Origin: Bacteroidales bacterium
GTDB taxonomy: Bacteria > Bacteroidota > Bacteroidia > Bacteroidales > JAADGE01
Assembly: GCA_024762915.1 (NCBI GenBank)
Contig: JANTGL010000101.1
Span: 1 to 8,774, forward strand
Length of the DNA: 8,774 nt
Reading direction: 5' to 3'
Under the pieces are notes generated by a model. It did no database searches and was not told the origin of the DNA. It saw nothing but the letters and a program-made list of their open reading frames with translations. Both the position numbers and the translations under genes were made by a program. Every line of letters starts with the position of its first letter. The first letter of the stretch is position 1. Below, one piece after another: positions 1 through 6,950 of this stretch.

Positions 1-2
1 TT

Positions 3-83
3 TTTAAGAACAAAAATGGACTTATTAATTTTGGAAAATTTTGTCGTAAAAAGATAAAAACATTAAGATTCTATTCTTTCTAA
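3..83 (+). CDS. possible 3' end of an upstream gene (frame uncertain)
   Basis: From the window edge, one frame is open for 26 codons to a TAA at 81-83. It encodes a short basic tail containing INFGKFCRKKIKTLRF. Basic, aromatic tails of this kind are common at the ends of sugar-processing enzymes, but nothing here identifies a family. A second frame is open from base 1 to a TAA at 55-57 and cannot be excluded. In an A+T-rich window an open stretch this short can also arise by chance. If real, the gene would lie 49 bases before the glycosyltransferase start and could share its operon. Confidence 0.3.
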   Translation, partial: FKNKNGLINFGKFCRKKIKTLRFYSF

Positions 84-132
84 AAAGGAATTGATAATCA
101 AAAATATCAATTTCTTTTTTTATTTTTACGGT

Positions 133-879
133 ATGAAATTCTCAATAATAACAGCAACATACAACAGTCAAGATACAATAAAAGATGCAATAATTTCTGT
201 TGCTTCTCAAACATATCAAAATATTGAGCATATTATAATTGACGGAGCATCAAGCGATAAAACACTTTCAATTATAAATGAGAATTCAGAAATAAATACA
301 AAAATAATAAGCGAACCCGATAAGGGAATTTACGATGCCCTGAATAAAGGCATTAAAAATGCAATCGGAGATGTTATCGTATTTCTTCATGCCGATGATA
401 TTTTTGCTGAAAATACAATTATTGAAAAAGCGGCAAAACTTTTCAGCGAAAAGCAAACAGACAGTATCTTCGGTGATTTGCAATATGTCTCAAAAGATGA
501 TACGAATAAAATAATTCGTTATTGGAAATCCGGAGAATTTACATTTTCTAAATTGAAAAAAGGATGGATGCCGCCGCACCCGACATTTTTTGTGAAAAAA
601 GAAATTTATAATAAATACGGATTATTTGATACAAATTTCAGGATTGCTGCTGATTATGATATGATTCTTCGATTTCTCGGGAAATATAAAATTTCTGCTG
701 CTTATCTTCCTGAAGTAATGATTAAAATGCGCATCGGCGGTGAAAGTAATAAAAGCATCAAAAATATTTTGTGGAAGATGAAAGAAGATGTAAAAGCATT
801 AAAGAAGAATGGTTTCGGCGGTTGGAGTACGGTTTTTATGAAAAACTTCAGTAAGATACCTCAACTTTTTAAAAAGTAA
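133..879 (+). CDS. family 2 glycosyltransferase, WcaA/WcaE-like
   Basis: A 248-residue cytoplasmic or membrane-associated GT-A glycosyltransferase. It is expected to transfer a sugar from a nucleotide-sugar donor onto a growing surface polysaccharide. The N-terminus has the GT2 opening strand (FSIITATYN, residues 3-11), the nucleotide-binding DGASSD (37-42), EPDKGIYDALNKG (61-73) and the metal-binding DXD equivalent HADD (86-89). The later PPHPTFFV (147-154) and FRIAADYDMILR (169-180), then RIGGESN, are typical of the colanic-acid WcaA/WcaE-like subgroup. No transmembrane segment is evident, and the length is normal for the subgroup. I chose ATG 133 because the protein then begins exactly at the family's first beta-strand; an in-frame TTG at 91 would add 14 unrelated hydrophobic residues. 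No Shine-Dalgarno is seen, as usual in Bacteroidota. Donor and acceptor cannot be told from sequence. Family call is secure; pathway is inferred. Confidence 0.93.
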   Translation: MKFSIITATYNSQDTIKDAIISVASQTYQNIEHIIIDGASSDKTLSIINENSEINTKIISEPDKGIYDALNKGIKNAIGDVIVFLHADDIFAENTIIEKAAKLFSEKQTDSIFGDLQYVSKDDTNKIIRYWKSGEFTFSKLKKGWMPPHPTFFVKKEIYNKYGLFDTNFRIAADYDMILRFLGKYKISAAYLPEVMIKMRIGGESNKSIKNILWKMKEDVKALKKNGFGGWSTVFMKNFSKIPQLFKK

Positions 880-890
880 TTTATGTAGAT

Positions 891-914
891 TGTAATTTGG
901 ATTTCCAATTTACA
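891..914. repeat. inverted repeat overlapping the -33 region of the DUF4143 ATPase promoter
   Basis: Bases 891-900 and 905-914 form a 10-bp stem with one T-T mismatch around the loop ATTT (arms TGTAATTTGG and CCAATTTACA). An alternative outer pairing, TTTATGTA (880-887) with TACATAAA (911-918), is a perfect 8-bp inverted repeat that shares bases with the first. The repeat sits between the glycosyltransferase stop and the ATPase start and covers the proposed -33 element. It could be a weak terminator for the glycosyltransferase, although no T-run follows, or an operator for the ATPase. The pairing is seen directly; the role is inferred. Confidence 0.55.
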
Positions 915-927
915 TAAACTATATTTG
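896..927 (+). promoter_or_regulatory. Bacteroidota-type promoter for the DUF4143 ATPase
   Basis: A TTTG at 896-899, a 20-base spacer and TATATTTG at 920-927 match the known Bacteroidota sigma-ABfr consensus (TTTG about 19-21 nt before TAnnTTTG) at every fixed position. Transcription should start about 4-6 bases after the -7 element, which falls on or next to the ATG at 932. The transcript would therefore be leaderless or nearly so. Confidence 0.65.
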
Positions 928-931
928 CAGT

Positions 932-2089
932 ATGATAAACAGGATTATATCAAAAGAAATATTAAGACTTTCAAAGAAATTGCCTGTTGTAACTATTACC
1001 GGACCGCGCCAATCCGGAAAAACAACATTAGTAAAGCAAATTTTTAAAGAGTATATATATATAAACCTTGAAGATGCAGAAATAAGAGATTTTGCGAAAC
1101 AAGATATAGTAGGGTTTTTCCAAAAATATAACAATAAAATTATTATTGATGAAGCTCAAAATGTTCCGGAAATATTCTCACAAATACAAGTTATTGTTGA
1201 TAATTCAAAAGAAAAAGGTCAATTTATTCTTACAGGTTCGCAAAATTTCTTATTATCAGAAAAAATATCACAAAGTTTGGCAGGTCGAACGGCAATATTT
1301 AATTTGTTACCTTTTTCGGTAAATGAATTAAAAGAGATAAAGGATCATAACAATAAATACGAATCGTATATTCAAAAAGGATTGTATCCGCGCCTGTATG
1401 ATGAAAATTTAGAACCGAAAGATTGGTTACCCGATTATATTAACACATATATTGAAAGAGATGTAAGAAAAATAATTAATGTGTCTGATTTAAACAGGTT
1501 TAGAGTATTTTTAAAAATCTGTGCAGGACATACGGGGCAGATAATAAATCTGAGTAAAATAGGGAATGAAGTCGGAATATCACATAATACGGCACAAAAG
1601 TGGCTGTCGATTTTAGAAACAAGTTTTATCATTTTTTTATTACCGCCGTATTATAAAAATTTCAATAAAAGAATTATTAAATCACCGAAACTGTATTTTT
1701 ATGATACCGGATTAGCTTGTTCTTTGATGAATATTAAAAATGTAGAACAACTGGATTATCATTTTGCAAAAGGCAATCTTTTTGAAACAATGATAATTTC
1801 GGAAATAATGAAACAAAAATTTAACGGCGAATTACAAGGGGATGTTTATTTTTGGCGTGAAAGTAATAATAATGAAATTGATTGTATTATTGATACGGGA
1901 AATGACCTGAAAGCAATTGAAATTAAATCAGGAAGAACAATTAAAGGCGATTTTTTCAAAAATCTGAATTTTTTCAAGAAAATTATTAAAGATATTGATG
2001 TTAAAACATTTCTTATCTATGGCGGTAATGACATCCAAAAAAGAACAGAACATACAATTATAAATTGGCAAAATTTAGACCTTTTGTAA
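932..2089 (+). CDS. AAA ATPase of the AAA_14/DUF4143 family with C-terminal PD-(D/E)XK-like fold
   Basis: A 385-residue ATP-binding protein of a family abundant and patchily distributed in Bacteroidota and other bacteria and archaea; its biological role is not established. Visible in order: Walker A GPRQSGKTT (24-32), Walker B IIIDEAQ (70-76), sensor-1-like LTGSQ (100-104), SLAGRT (115-120), GLYPRLY (150-156), the family block DYINTYIERDVR (168-179), a probable winged-helix segment (about 205-232, with VGISHNTAQKWL) and a DUF4143 end with D317 and E330-x-K332. That end matches the core of the PD-(D/E)XK nuclease fold, though nuclease activity in this family is unproven. Length is typical and nothing is broken. 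ATG 932 is the only plausible start: the next in-frame methionine lies far beyond Walker A. The gene stops one base before dnaG, implying co-transcription. Family confident, function unknown. Confidence 0.93.
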   Translation: MINRIISKEILRLSKKLPVVTITGPRQSGKTTLVKQIFKEYIYINLEDAEIRDFAKQDIVGFFQKYNNKIIIDEAQNVPEIFSQIQVIVDNSKEKGQFILTGSQNFLLSEKISQSLAGRTAIFNLLPFSVNELKEIKDHNNKYESYIQKGLYPRLYDENLEPKDWLPDYINTYIERDVRKIINVSDLNRFRVFLKICAGHTGQIINLSKIGNEVGISHNTAQKWLSILETSFIIFLLPPYYKNFNKRIIKSPKLYFYDTGLACSLMNIKNVEQLDYHFAKGNLFETMIISEIMKQKFNGELQGDVYFWRESNNNEIDCIIDTGNDLKAIEIKSGRTIKGDFFKNLNFFKKIIKDIDVKTFLIYGGNDIQKRTEHTIINWQNLDLL

Positions 2090-2090
2090 A

Positions 2091-4028
2091 ATGATACCCA
2101 AAGAAACAGTCGATAAAATATTTGATGCTGCCGACATTTACGATGTTGTGAAAGATTATGTCAACTTGAAACGTGCAGGTGTAAATTACAAAGGTAATTG
2201 TCCGTTTCATGATGAGAAAACGCCTTCTTTTGTTGTGTCACCTGCAAAGGGTATTTATAAATGCTTCGGATGCGGTGCTGCAGGAAATTCGGTAAAGTTC
2301 GTTATGGAACACGAAAAAGTGTCTTTCCCCGAAGCCCTGAAAATTCTTGCTAAAAAATATCATATTGAAATTGTCGAAGAAGAGCTTACCGAAGAAAGAA
2401 TACAAGAGAAGCAAACAATAGACAGTCTTTTTATCGTTACCGAATTTGCCAAAAACTTTTTTAAAAAAACACTTCACGAAACCGATGAAGGTAAAAATAT
2501 TGCTCTGAGCTATTTTAAAGAACGCGGTTTCAGAGATGATATAATTAAGAAATTTGAATTGGGTTGGAGTCCTCAAAAAAGAGATGCTTTAACGGGAAAT
2601 GCTTTAAAAGCCGGTTATAAACTTCAATTTTTAACTGAAACCGGCTTAACGATTGCAAAGGAAAATGATTATCAGTTTGACCGATTTGCAGAACGCGTTA
2701 TTTTTCCGATACACACGCTTTCGGGAAAAGTTATTGCATTTGGAGGCAGAACTTTAAAAGCCGATAAAAAAACGGCAAAATATCTGAATTCTCCCGAGTC
2801 GGAAATTTATCATAAATCGAACATTCTTTACGGAATTTATTTTGCAAAAAATGCAATCGTAAAGCACGACAAATGTTTTATGGTTGAAGGTTACACAGAT
2901 GTTATTTCAATGTATCAATCTGGAATTGAAAATGTTGTGGCTTCTTCCGGAACGTCTTTAACCGTTGAACAGATAAAACTTGTTCGTCGGTTTACTAAAA
3001 ATTTAAGCATTATTTACGACGGTGATGCAGCCGGTATAAAAGCATCTTTGCGAGGTATTGATTTGGCTCTTGCCGAAGAAATGAATGTGCGTATTATTGC
3101 CCTTCCCGAAGGTGAAGATCCGGATAGTTTTGCTAAGAAACGCAGTTCAGAAGAAATTGAAAAATATATATCCGAAAATGAAGAGGATTTTATACGCTTC
3201 AAAGTTGATTTATTTGCCCAAGAAGCAAAAAATGATCCTATAAAACGTGCTCAACTCATTAAAGATATAGTTAAATCGATTTCTGTTATTCCTGACAGAA
3301 TAATAAGAGGAGAATATATTCGCTCTACTTCAAAACAGTTGAATGTAAGTGAAGAAGCTTTGTATTGGGAAGTTACGAAAATATTGCGGAAAAATTTTGA
3401 AGACCGACGGAATAAGCATTTCGGAGAAACGTATAAACAAAAACCGGTTAAACCGGAATTGCCCGTTAAAACTGACGGGATTTATTCTGAAACAATCGAA
3501 AAAGATATTTTACATTTTCTTCTTAAATTCGGAAACGAAATTATTGAAATTGAAGATGCCGATGAAAAAATATCGGTTGCCGAATTTATTATTTCCGAAA
3601 TTAAAAATGATGATTTGGAATTCCATAATTTGATTTATAAAGAAATATTTCAAGATTACGAAAGCTATTTTTCAGATAATGCCGAATCGGTACAAGATTA
3701 TTTTTTAAAACATGAAAATGAAAAAATCAGTAAAATTGCAGCCGAAATATTAGGGCCTATACCGGAGCTAAGTAAAATTTGGCAAATCCACGGAGCTCTA
3801 AATAATGGTGACGAAAAACACTTGGATGAGTTAATTCCCAAATTAATAGATACTTTTAAATTGAAGATTGTTCAGCAAAAAGCAGAAAAATTAAAAAAAC
3901 AACTGGCTCAATTACAACGTTCTGATACTTATGATGAGCAATTAAACCGGTTGTTGGAGGAATTGAAAGTATTTGACAGTTTAAAAGTTCAACTTACCGA
4001 ATTATTGGAAAAAACAGCTTTATTATAA
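2091..4028 (+). CDS. dnaG: DNA primase
   Basis: A 645-residue primase that synthesises RNA primers for lagging-strand replication and is recruited by the replicative helicase DnaB. The N-terminal CHC2 zinc-binding domain shows C37-x2-H40 and C58-x2-C61, followed by the conserved GNSVKFVM. The central TOPRIM catalytic core carries the acidic metal ligands in EGYTD (E266), YDGDAAG (D310, D312) and GEDPDSF (D343, D345), with the family motifs FGGR and KYLNSPES ahead of it. The roughly 150 C-terminal residues are the poorly conserved helicase-interaction region, rich in predicted helix (for example KLKKQLAQLQRS). Length is in the usual Bacteroidota range, longer than the E. coli enzyme. The start at 2091 gives a protein beginning directly with the usual helix before the zinc domain. 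No Bacteroidota promoter motif is obvious just upstream, and the DUF4143 ATPase ends one base earlier. Neighbours rpsU and rpoD of the proteobacterial operon are absent here. Confidence 0.98.
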   Translation: MIPKETVDKIFDAADIYDVVKDYVNLKRAGVNYKGNCPFHDEKTPSFVVSPAKGIYKCFGCGAAGNSVKFVMEHEKVSFPEALKILAKKYHIEIVEEELTEERIQEKQTIDSLFIVTEFAKNFFKKTLHETDEGKNIALSYFKERGFRDDIIKKFELGWSPQKRDALTGNALKAGYKLQFLTETGLTIAKENDYQFDRFAERVIFPIHTLSGKVIAFGGRTLKADKKTAKYLNSPESEIYHKSNILYGIYFAKNAIVKHDKCFMVEGYTDVISMYQSGIENVVASSGTSLTVEQIKLVRRFTKNLSIIYDGDAAGIKASLRGIDLALAEEMNVRIIALPEGEDPDSFAKKRSSEEIEKYISENEEDFIRFKVDLFAQEAKNDPIKRAQLIKDIVKSISVIPDRIIRGEYIRSTSKQLNVSEEALYWEVTKILRKNFEDRRNKHFGETYKQKPVKPELPVKTDGIYSETIEKDILHFLLKFGNEIIEIEDADEKISVAEFIISEIKNDDLEFHNLIYKEIFQDYESYFSDNAESVQDYFLKHENEKISKIAAEILGPIPELSKIWQIHGALNNGDEKHLDELIPKLIDTFKLKIVQQKAEKLKKQLAQLQRSDTYDEQLNRLLEELKVFDSLKVQLTELLEKTALL

Positions 4029-4030
4029 TT

Positions 4031-6724
4031 TTATTTGCGTTTAATCAACTTAAATGTTTTATTATTAATTTTTATCAGATAATTTCCGTTTTTAACATTT
4101 TCCAAATTGATTTTATTGATTGAATTATTCAGAATACCTTTTTTTACAATTCGTCCCGTTATATCATAAATTTCATACTTTTTCTGAGACTTATTTTTTG
4201 AATTAATATAAAAAATTCCGTTTGACGGATTCGGATATACTCTTATATCACTTTTTGTTTGTTCCTTTATATTTTCCGGGAATGCATTGTAATGTGATAA
4301 AAAGAATCCTCTTCCGTGTGTTCCGGCTAAAACGGTATTGTCACTGGTTCTCATATCTAACATGTCAACACGAACATTTGCCGGACCGTTAATTGCTTGA
4401 TTCCAAACAACATTTTCTGCCGTTATATCGTCCGTTGTCCATACACCGAGTTCTGTAGCCAGCATAACCATGTGATTATCTTGATGATGTACAATTGACC
4501 ATCGAACCGGAATATCCGGCAAGTTTCCTTCTTTTTCATTCCATGTTTGTCCTCCGTCTTCGGTTAACCAGACAGAACTTACTCCGTAATTAGAAAATGT
4601 TACTAAAATAAAATCTTCCGTTTCGCCGAAACTGATACTTGAAATTGCCGCAATCGGAAAATCGACTCCCGTAAGTTCAATATTTGTAGGAACTGTTCCT
4701 GCATGTTCAACTTTAAATAATCTGCCGGACATGGTTCCGAGAAATAATGTTGTACTTATTTCAGGTGAATGAGGCGAAACACGAACACAAGAAAAAGGCA
4801 CATCTGAATCGGTTCCGACCGAAACAATATGATTTGCCGGATTATTAGGAATGTAATCTACTCTTAAGATTTTATTCTGATTTTGTCCGGTAAACGTTAC
4901 GGCATTGGCAAACAGTTTGTTAACTCGGGAGTCGTAATCGGCAGGGCTTACAAAAGTTCCGGAATATTGTCCGCCGTTATTTGTATAATTATAATTGTTG
5001 AAAAAAGTATATCTGTTATCATAATATGACGTTATTGATAAATTCGGTTCATCCTGATCATAAAAACAATATGCACCGTCACCTCCGTCAATCATATTAT
5101 CAACAGTTACCGGAACATCGTTTGTATGAACAACGGTTCCGTTATCTTGTAATCCGGCAAGGAAATCATTACTTGAATTTTCCGGTTTTAAAGCACAAGT
5201 ATATGTTTGAAGTGTGTTAAAATTGTTGTTTTTTTGTTCAAAAACAGGATATTCATCTGTTCCTGAGGAGGTATAGAAAACACCGCCGTCCGTTGCAAAA
5301 ATCATTTCATCCGAATTGCCCGGTTTATAAGCAATTTTATGTTGATCGGCATGAACATAATTTCCGTCACTCTCATTTGCATACCATAATGAGATATGAT
5401 TCCATGAACCTGCTTCGTCAGTTGATTTATATAAATCTAATCCTCCGGCATACAAATTATTTGCATTATTCGGGTCAACTTTCATAACTAAAGCGTGCCA
5501 AGCAAGATAAGCCCAATTATCTTCGGGAATGTTTTTTTCTGTCCAAGTTGTACCTTTATTATCTGAACGAATAATATGATTACAAACCCACTTTCTGAAA
5601 GATTCAACAGTTTCAGTATCCGATCCGGAAGCAATTGCTGCATAAATGATATTTGCATCAGAAGGAGCCGCTGCAAGTTTTACTCTGCCGGGTATCGTGT
5701 ATGTGTCTGATGTATTATTCAGAATAATTGAAACATAATCGTTGTAAGTTGTCCAAGATCCGCTTAATCCTGTGTCTGAAAATAAGATTGTTGCAGCTCC
5801 TTTTTCATTCAAATTCGGCATGCTTCCTACAAAAATTCTGCCGTCTGCCGTCATTTCAATATCAGATGGCGAATAGGGGACTGTTTCTCCGGGAATATTC
5901 GGTAAAACTTGTGTCCATGTCGTACCGCCGTCAGCTGAGCGATACAATCCGTCATTTGGTATGCTTTGCTGTGTTTGACCTTGATAAACGCCGGATACAA
6001 CACCGGCATAAAGAACGCTTGTTCCGTTTTCATTTTTAACAACAATATCCGTAATGTATTTAAAATCAGAAGTTGAAGGAAGCAAATTCCAAGTTTGTCC
6101 GCCGTCTGATGATTTCATAATTCCGATTCCGACACCGGAAGATTCACGGTAGGTTGTTACGGCTGTTTCCGGCTCTCCTGTTCCTACATAAAAAATTTGC
6201 GTATTATTCGGGTCGTAAGCCATTGTTCCAACACTTAAGCTTTGCCATAAATCATTAACCGGTTGCCATGTCGAATTATTATCTGTAATATCATTGTTAT
6301 ACCATAATCCTCCCGTTACTGCTCCTGCCCAAACCTTATTCCCGCCGGTATCATTCGGATCCCACATTAAAGTTCTGGAACGTCCGCCCATTTCAACAGG
6401 AATATTTTCCCATATTATTGTTTCTGTTTTTGGTGCAAATTGTTTGGTTTGAAGATATGATTTATATAATCGATCTTCTGGAACTCTGCCGAGTTTCGGA
6501 TCTAAAGTCATTAAAAAATCTTGGAATGCGGCTTCTTCCGGTTTATCAAATTTTTTTGAATCTTTACTTTTTTGATTCTTATAAAAATCAGAAGATTTTG
6601 AAAGTAAAAAATTTTCATACTGTTTTCGTTTATCCGTTTGTCTTTTCGGAAATAAAAACACTAATAAAATAATAAAAGATAAGACAACTGTTAATAAGAG
6701 AACCGGTTTTCTGAGATGTTTCAT
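4031..6724 (-). CDS. secreted Asp-box (BNR/sortilin-like) beta-propeller protein with T9SS type A sorting domain
   Basis: An 897-residue exported protein. Residues 8-25 are a hydrophobic export segment after a basic start (MKHLRKP), but there is no clear signal-peptidase site or lipobox cysteine. A charged, lysine-rich linker follows to about residue 60. The body holds Asp-box repeats (S/T-x-D-x-G-x-x-W type): SSDGGQTW (205-212), SADGGTTW (263-270), RSDNKGTTW (386-394), STDEAGSW (434-441) and TEDGGQTW (721-728). Further propeller signatures are AGAVTGGLW, FYVGTGEP, LYAGGLDLYKS and FATDGGVFYTS. Such repeats build beta-propellers of the Vps10/sortilin and xyloglucanase type. Residues 826-897 form the T9SS type A C-terminal domain: IRVYPNPSNG, YEIYDITGRIVKKG, then NYLIKI and a basic KLIKRK end. 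The protein should cross the inner membrane by Sec and the outer membrane by T9SS. No catalytic residues identify a substrate; enzyme or adhesin both remain possible. It converges on dnaG with a two-base gap. Confidence 0.92.
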   Translation of the reverse strand: MKHLRKPVLLLTVVLSFIILLVFLFPKRQTDKRKQYENFLLSKSSDFYKNQKSKDSKKFDKPEEAAFQDFLMTLDPKLGRVPEDRLYKSYLQTKQFAPKTETIIWENIPVEMGGRSRTLMWDPNDTGGNKVWAGAVTGGLWYNNDITDNNSTWQPVNDLWQSLSVGTMAYDPNNTQIFYVGTGEPETAVTTYRESSGVGIGIMKSSDGGQTWNLLPSTSDFKYITDIVVKNENGTSVLYAGVVSGVYQGQTQQSIPNDGLYRSADGGTTWTQVLPNIPGETVPYSPSDIEMTADGRIFVGSMPNLNEKGAATILFSDTGLSGSWTTYNDYVSIILNNTSDTYTIPGRVKLAAAPSDANIIYAAIASGSDTETVESFRKWVCNHIIRSDNKGTTWTEKNIPEDNWAYLAWHALVMKVDPNNANNLYAGGLDLYKSTDEAGSWNHISLWYANESDGNYVHADQHKIAYKPGNSDEMIFATDGGVFYTSSGTDEYPVFEQKNNNFNTLQTYTCALKPENSSNDFLAGLQDNGTVVHTNDVPVTVDNMIDGGDGAYCFYDQDEPNLSITSYYDNRYTFFNNYNYTNNGGQYSGTFVSPADYDSRVNKLFANAVTFTGQNQNKILRVDYIPNNPANHIVSVGTDSDVPFSCVRVSPHSPEISTTLFLGTMSGRLFKVEHAGTVPTNIELTGVDFPIAAISSISFGETEDFILVTFSNYGVSSVWLTEDGGQTWNEKEGNLPDIPVRWSIVHHQDNHMVMLATELGVWTTDDITAENVVWNQAINGPANVRVDMLDMRTSDNTVLAGTHGRGFFLSHYNAFPENIKEQTKSDIRVYPNPSNGIFYINSKNKSQKKYEIYDITGRIVKKGILNNSINKINLENVKNGNYLIKINNKTFKLIKRK

Positions 6725-6751
6725 AATAATAAGTAATTATATATTTTACTG

Positions 6752-6759
6752 CAAAGATT
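6752..6759 (-). promoter_or_regulatory. weak -7 element candidate for the T9SS Asp-box gene
   Basis: On the minus strand this reads AATCTTTG, five of the six fixed positions of TAnnTTTG, followed by CAG as in the other promoters in this window. It lies about 28 bases before the start codon at 6724. No convincing TTTG is found at the right distance upstream, so this is a weak call. Confidence 0.3.
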
Positions 6760-6779
6760 CAAAAAAATATTTAAGTTGC

Positions 6780-6805
6780 ATCGTTTTAATGAATATCGTT
6801 TTAAT
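6780..6805. repeat. 11-bp direct repeat upstream of the metK promoter
   Basis: ATCGTTTTAAT occurs at 6780-6790 and again, perfectly, at 6795-6805, with a 15-base period. The second copy ends just before the -33 element at 6808. This is the only clear direct repeat in the divergent gap and could be a binding site for a regulator of metK or of the divergent gene. The repeat is seen; the role is a guess. Confidence 0.5.
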
Positions 6806-6807
6806 AA

Positions 6808-6838
6808 TTTGTATTTATTATAAATATCATTATTTTTG
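6808..6838 (+). promoter_or_regulatory. Bacteroidota-type promoter for metK
   Basis: TTTG at 6808-6811, a 19-base spacer and TATTTTTG at 6831-6838 match the Bacteroidota consensus at all fixed positions. Transcription should start near 6843-6845, leaving a leader of about 107 bases before metK, long for this phylum. The spacer contains the perfect palindrome TATTTA-TTA-TAAATA (6812-6826). Confidence 0.68.
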
Positions 6839-6845
6839 CAAACCG

Positions 6846-6896
6846 GCGGAAAGATTTGATTGCTTGCAACCGCAGAAAAAAATGCTAAAACATTGC
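6846..6896 (+). ncRNA. candidate SAM-II-like riboswitch in the metK leader
   Basis: The start of the metK leader carries, in the right order, elements known from the SAM-II (SAM_alpha) aptamer. These are an all-GC 4-bp P1 stem (GCGG 6846-6849 with CCGC 6870-6873), the ligand-loop GATTT (6853-6857), GCTTGCA (6862-6868) just before the closing P1 strand, an A-rich L3 (6874-6882) and TGCTAAAA (6883-6890). In SAM-II, GAUUU and GCUAAA line the S-adenosylmethionine pocket. Regulating SAM synthetase this way would be direct product feedback. The predicted transcript starts within a few bases of P1, as expected for a 5' aptamer. Against it: the P2 pseudoknot pairing is weak. I see GCA 6866-6868 with TGC 6883-6885 and perhaps GAT 6858-6860 with ATT 6892-6894, fewer pairs than classical examples. 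It could be a divergent SAM-II/SAM-V relative or a chance resemblance. Confidence 0.5.
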
Positions 6897-6913
6897 TTCT
6901 GTTAAATATTTTT
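6872..6913 (+). promoter_or_regulatory. alternative hairpin plus T-run in the metK leader (possible expression platform)
   Basis: GCAGAA (6872-6877) pairs with TTCTGT (6897-6902, one G-U), and AATG (6881-6884) with CATT (6891-6894) inside it. An A/T-rich tract with a run of five T follows (about 6903-6913). The hairpin uses bases 6872-6873 of the putative P1 closing strand and the TGCTAAAA core, so it is mutually exclusive with the aptamer fold. Weak stem; role inferred only. Confidence 0.3.
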
Positions 6914-6950
6914 CCTTGCCCGATTTAATTATAAACTTAAATTATAAAAA

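Noticed and set aside
26..33. TAATTTTG as a promoter -7 element for the glycosyltransferase
   Set aside because: No TTTG at the right distance upstream, and it lies about 100 bases from the start inside what may be coding sequence.
91..132. N-terminal extension of the glycosyltransferase from TTG at 91
   Set aside because: The 14 added residues are hydrophobic and have no family counterpart; the AAGGA-like bases touch the TTG and are too close to act as a ribosome-binding site. ATG 133 starts at the first GT2 beta-strand.
2238..2576. 112-codon minus-strand open frame opposite dnaG
   Set aside because: It is antisense to the primase zinc-finger region and its composition follows from the complementary codons.
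3349..3633. 94-codon open frame inside dnaG
   Set aside because: It overlaps the conserved dnaG frame in another register, is dominated by lysine, leucine and isoleucine, and resembles no known family.
5728..6039. 103-codon plus-strand open frame opposite the T9SS gene
   Set aside because: It lies antisense to the Asp-box repeats and has no promoter or family features; the minus-strand frame explains the region.
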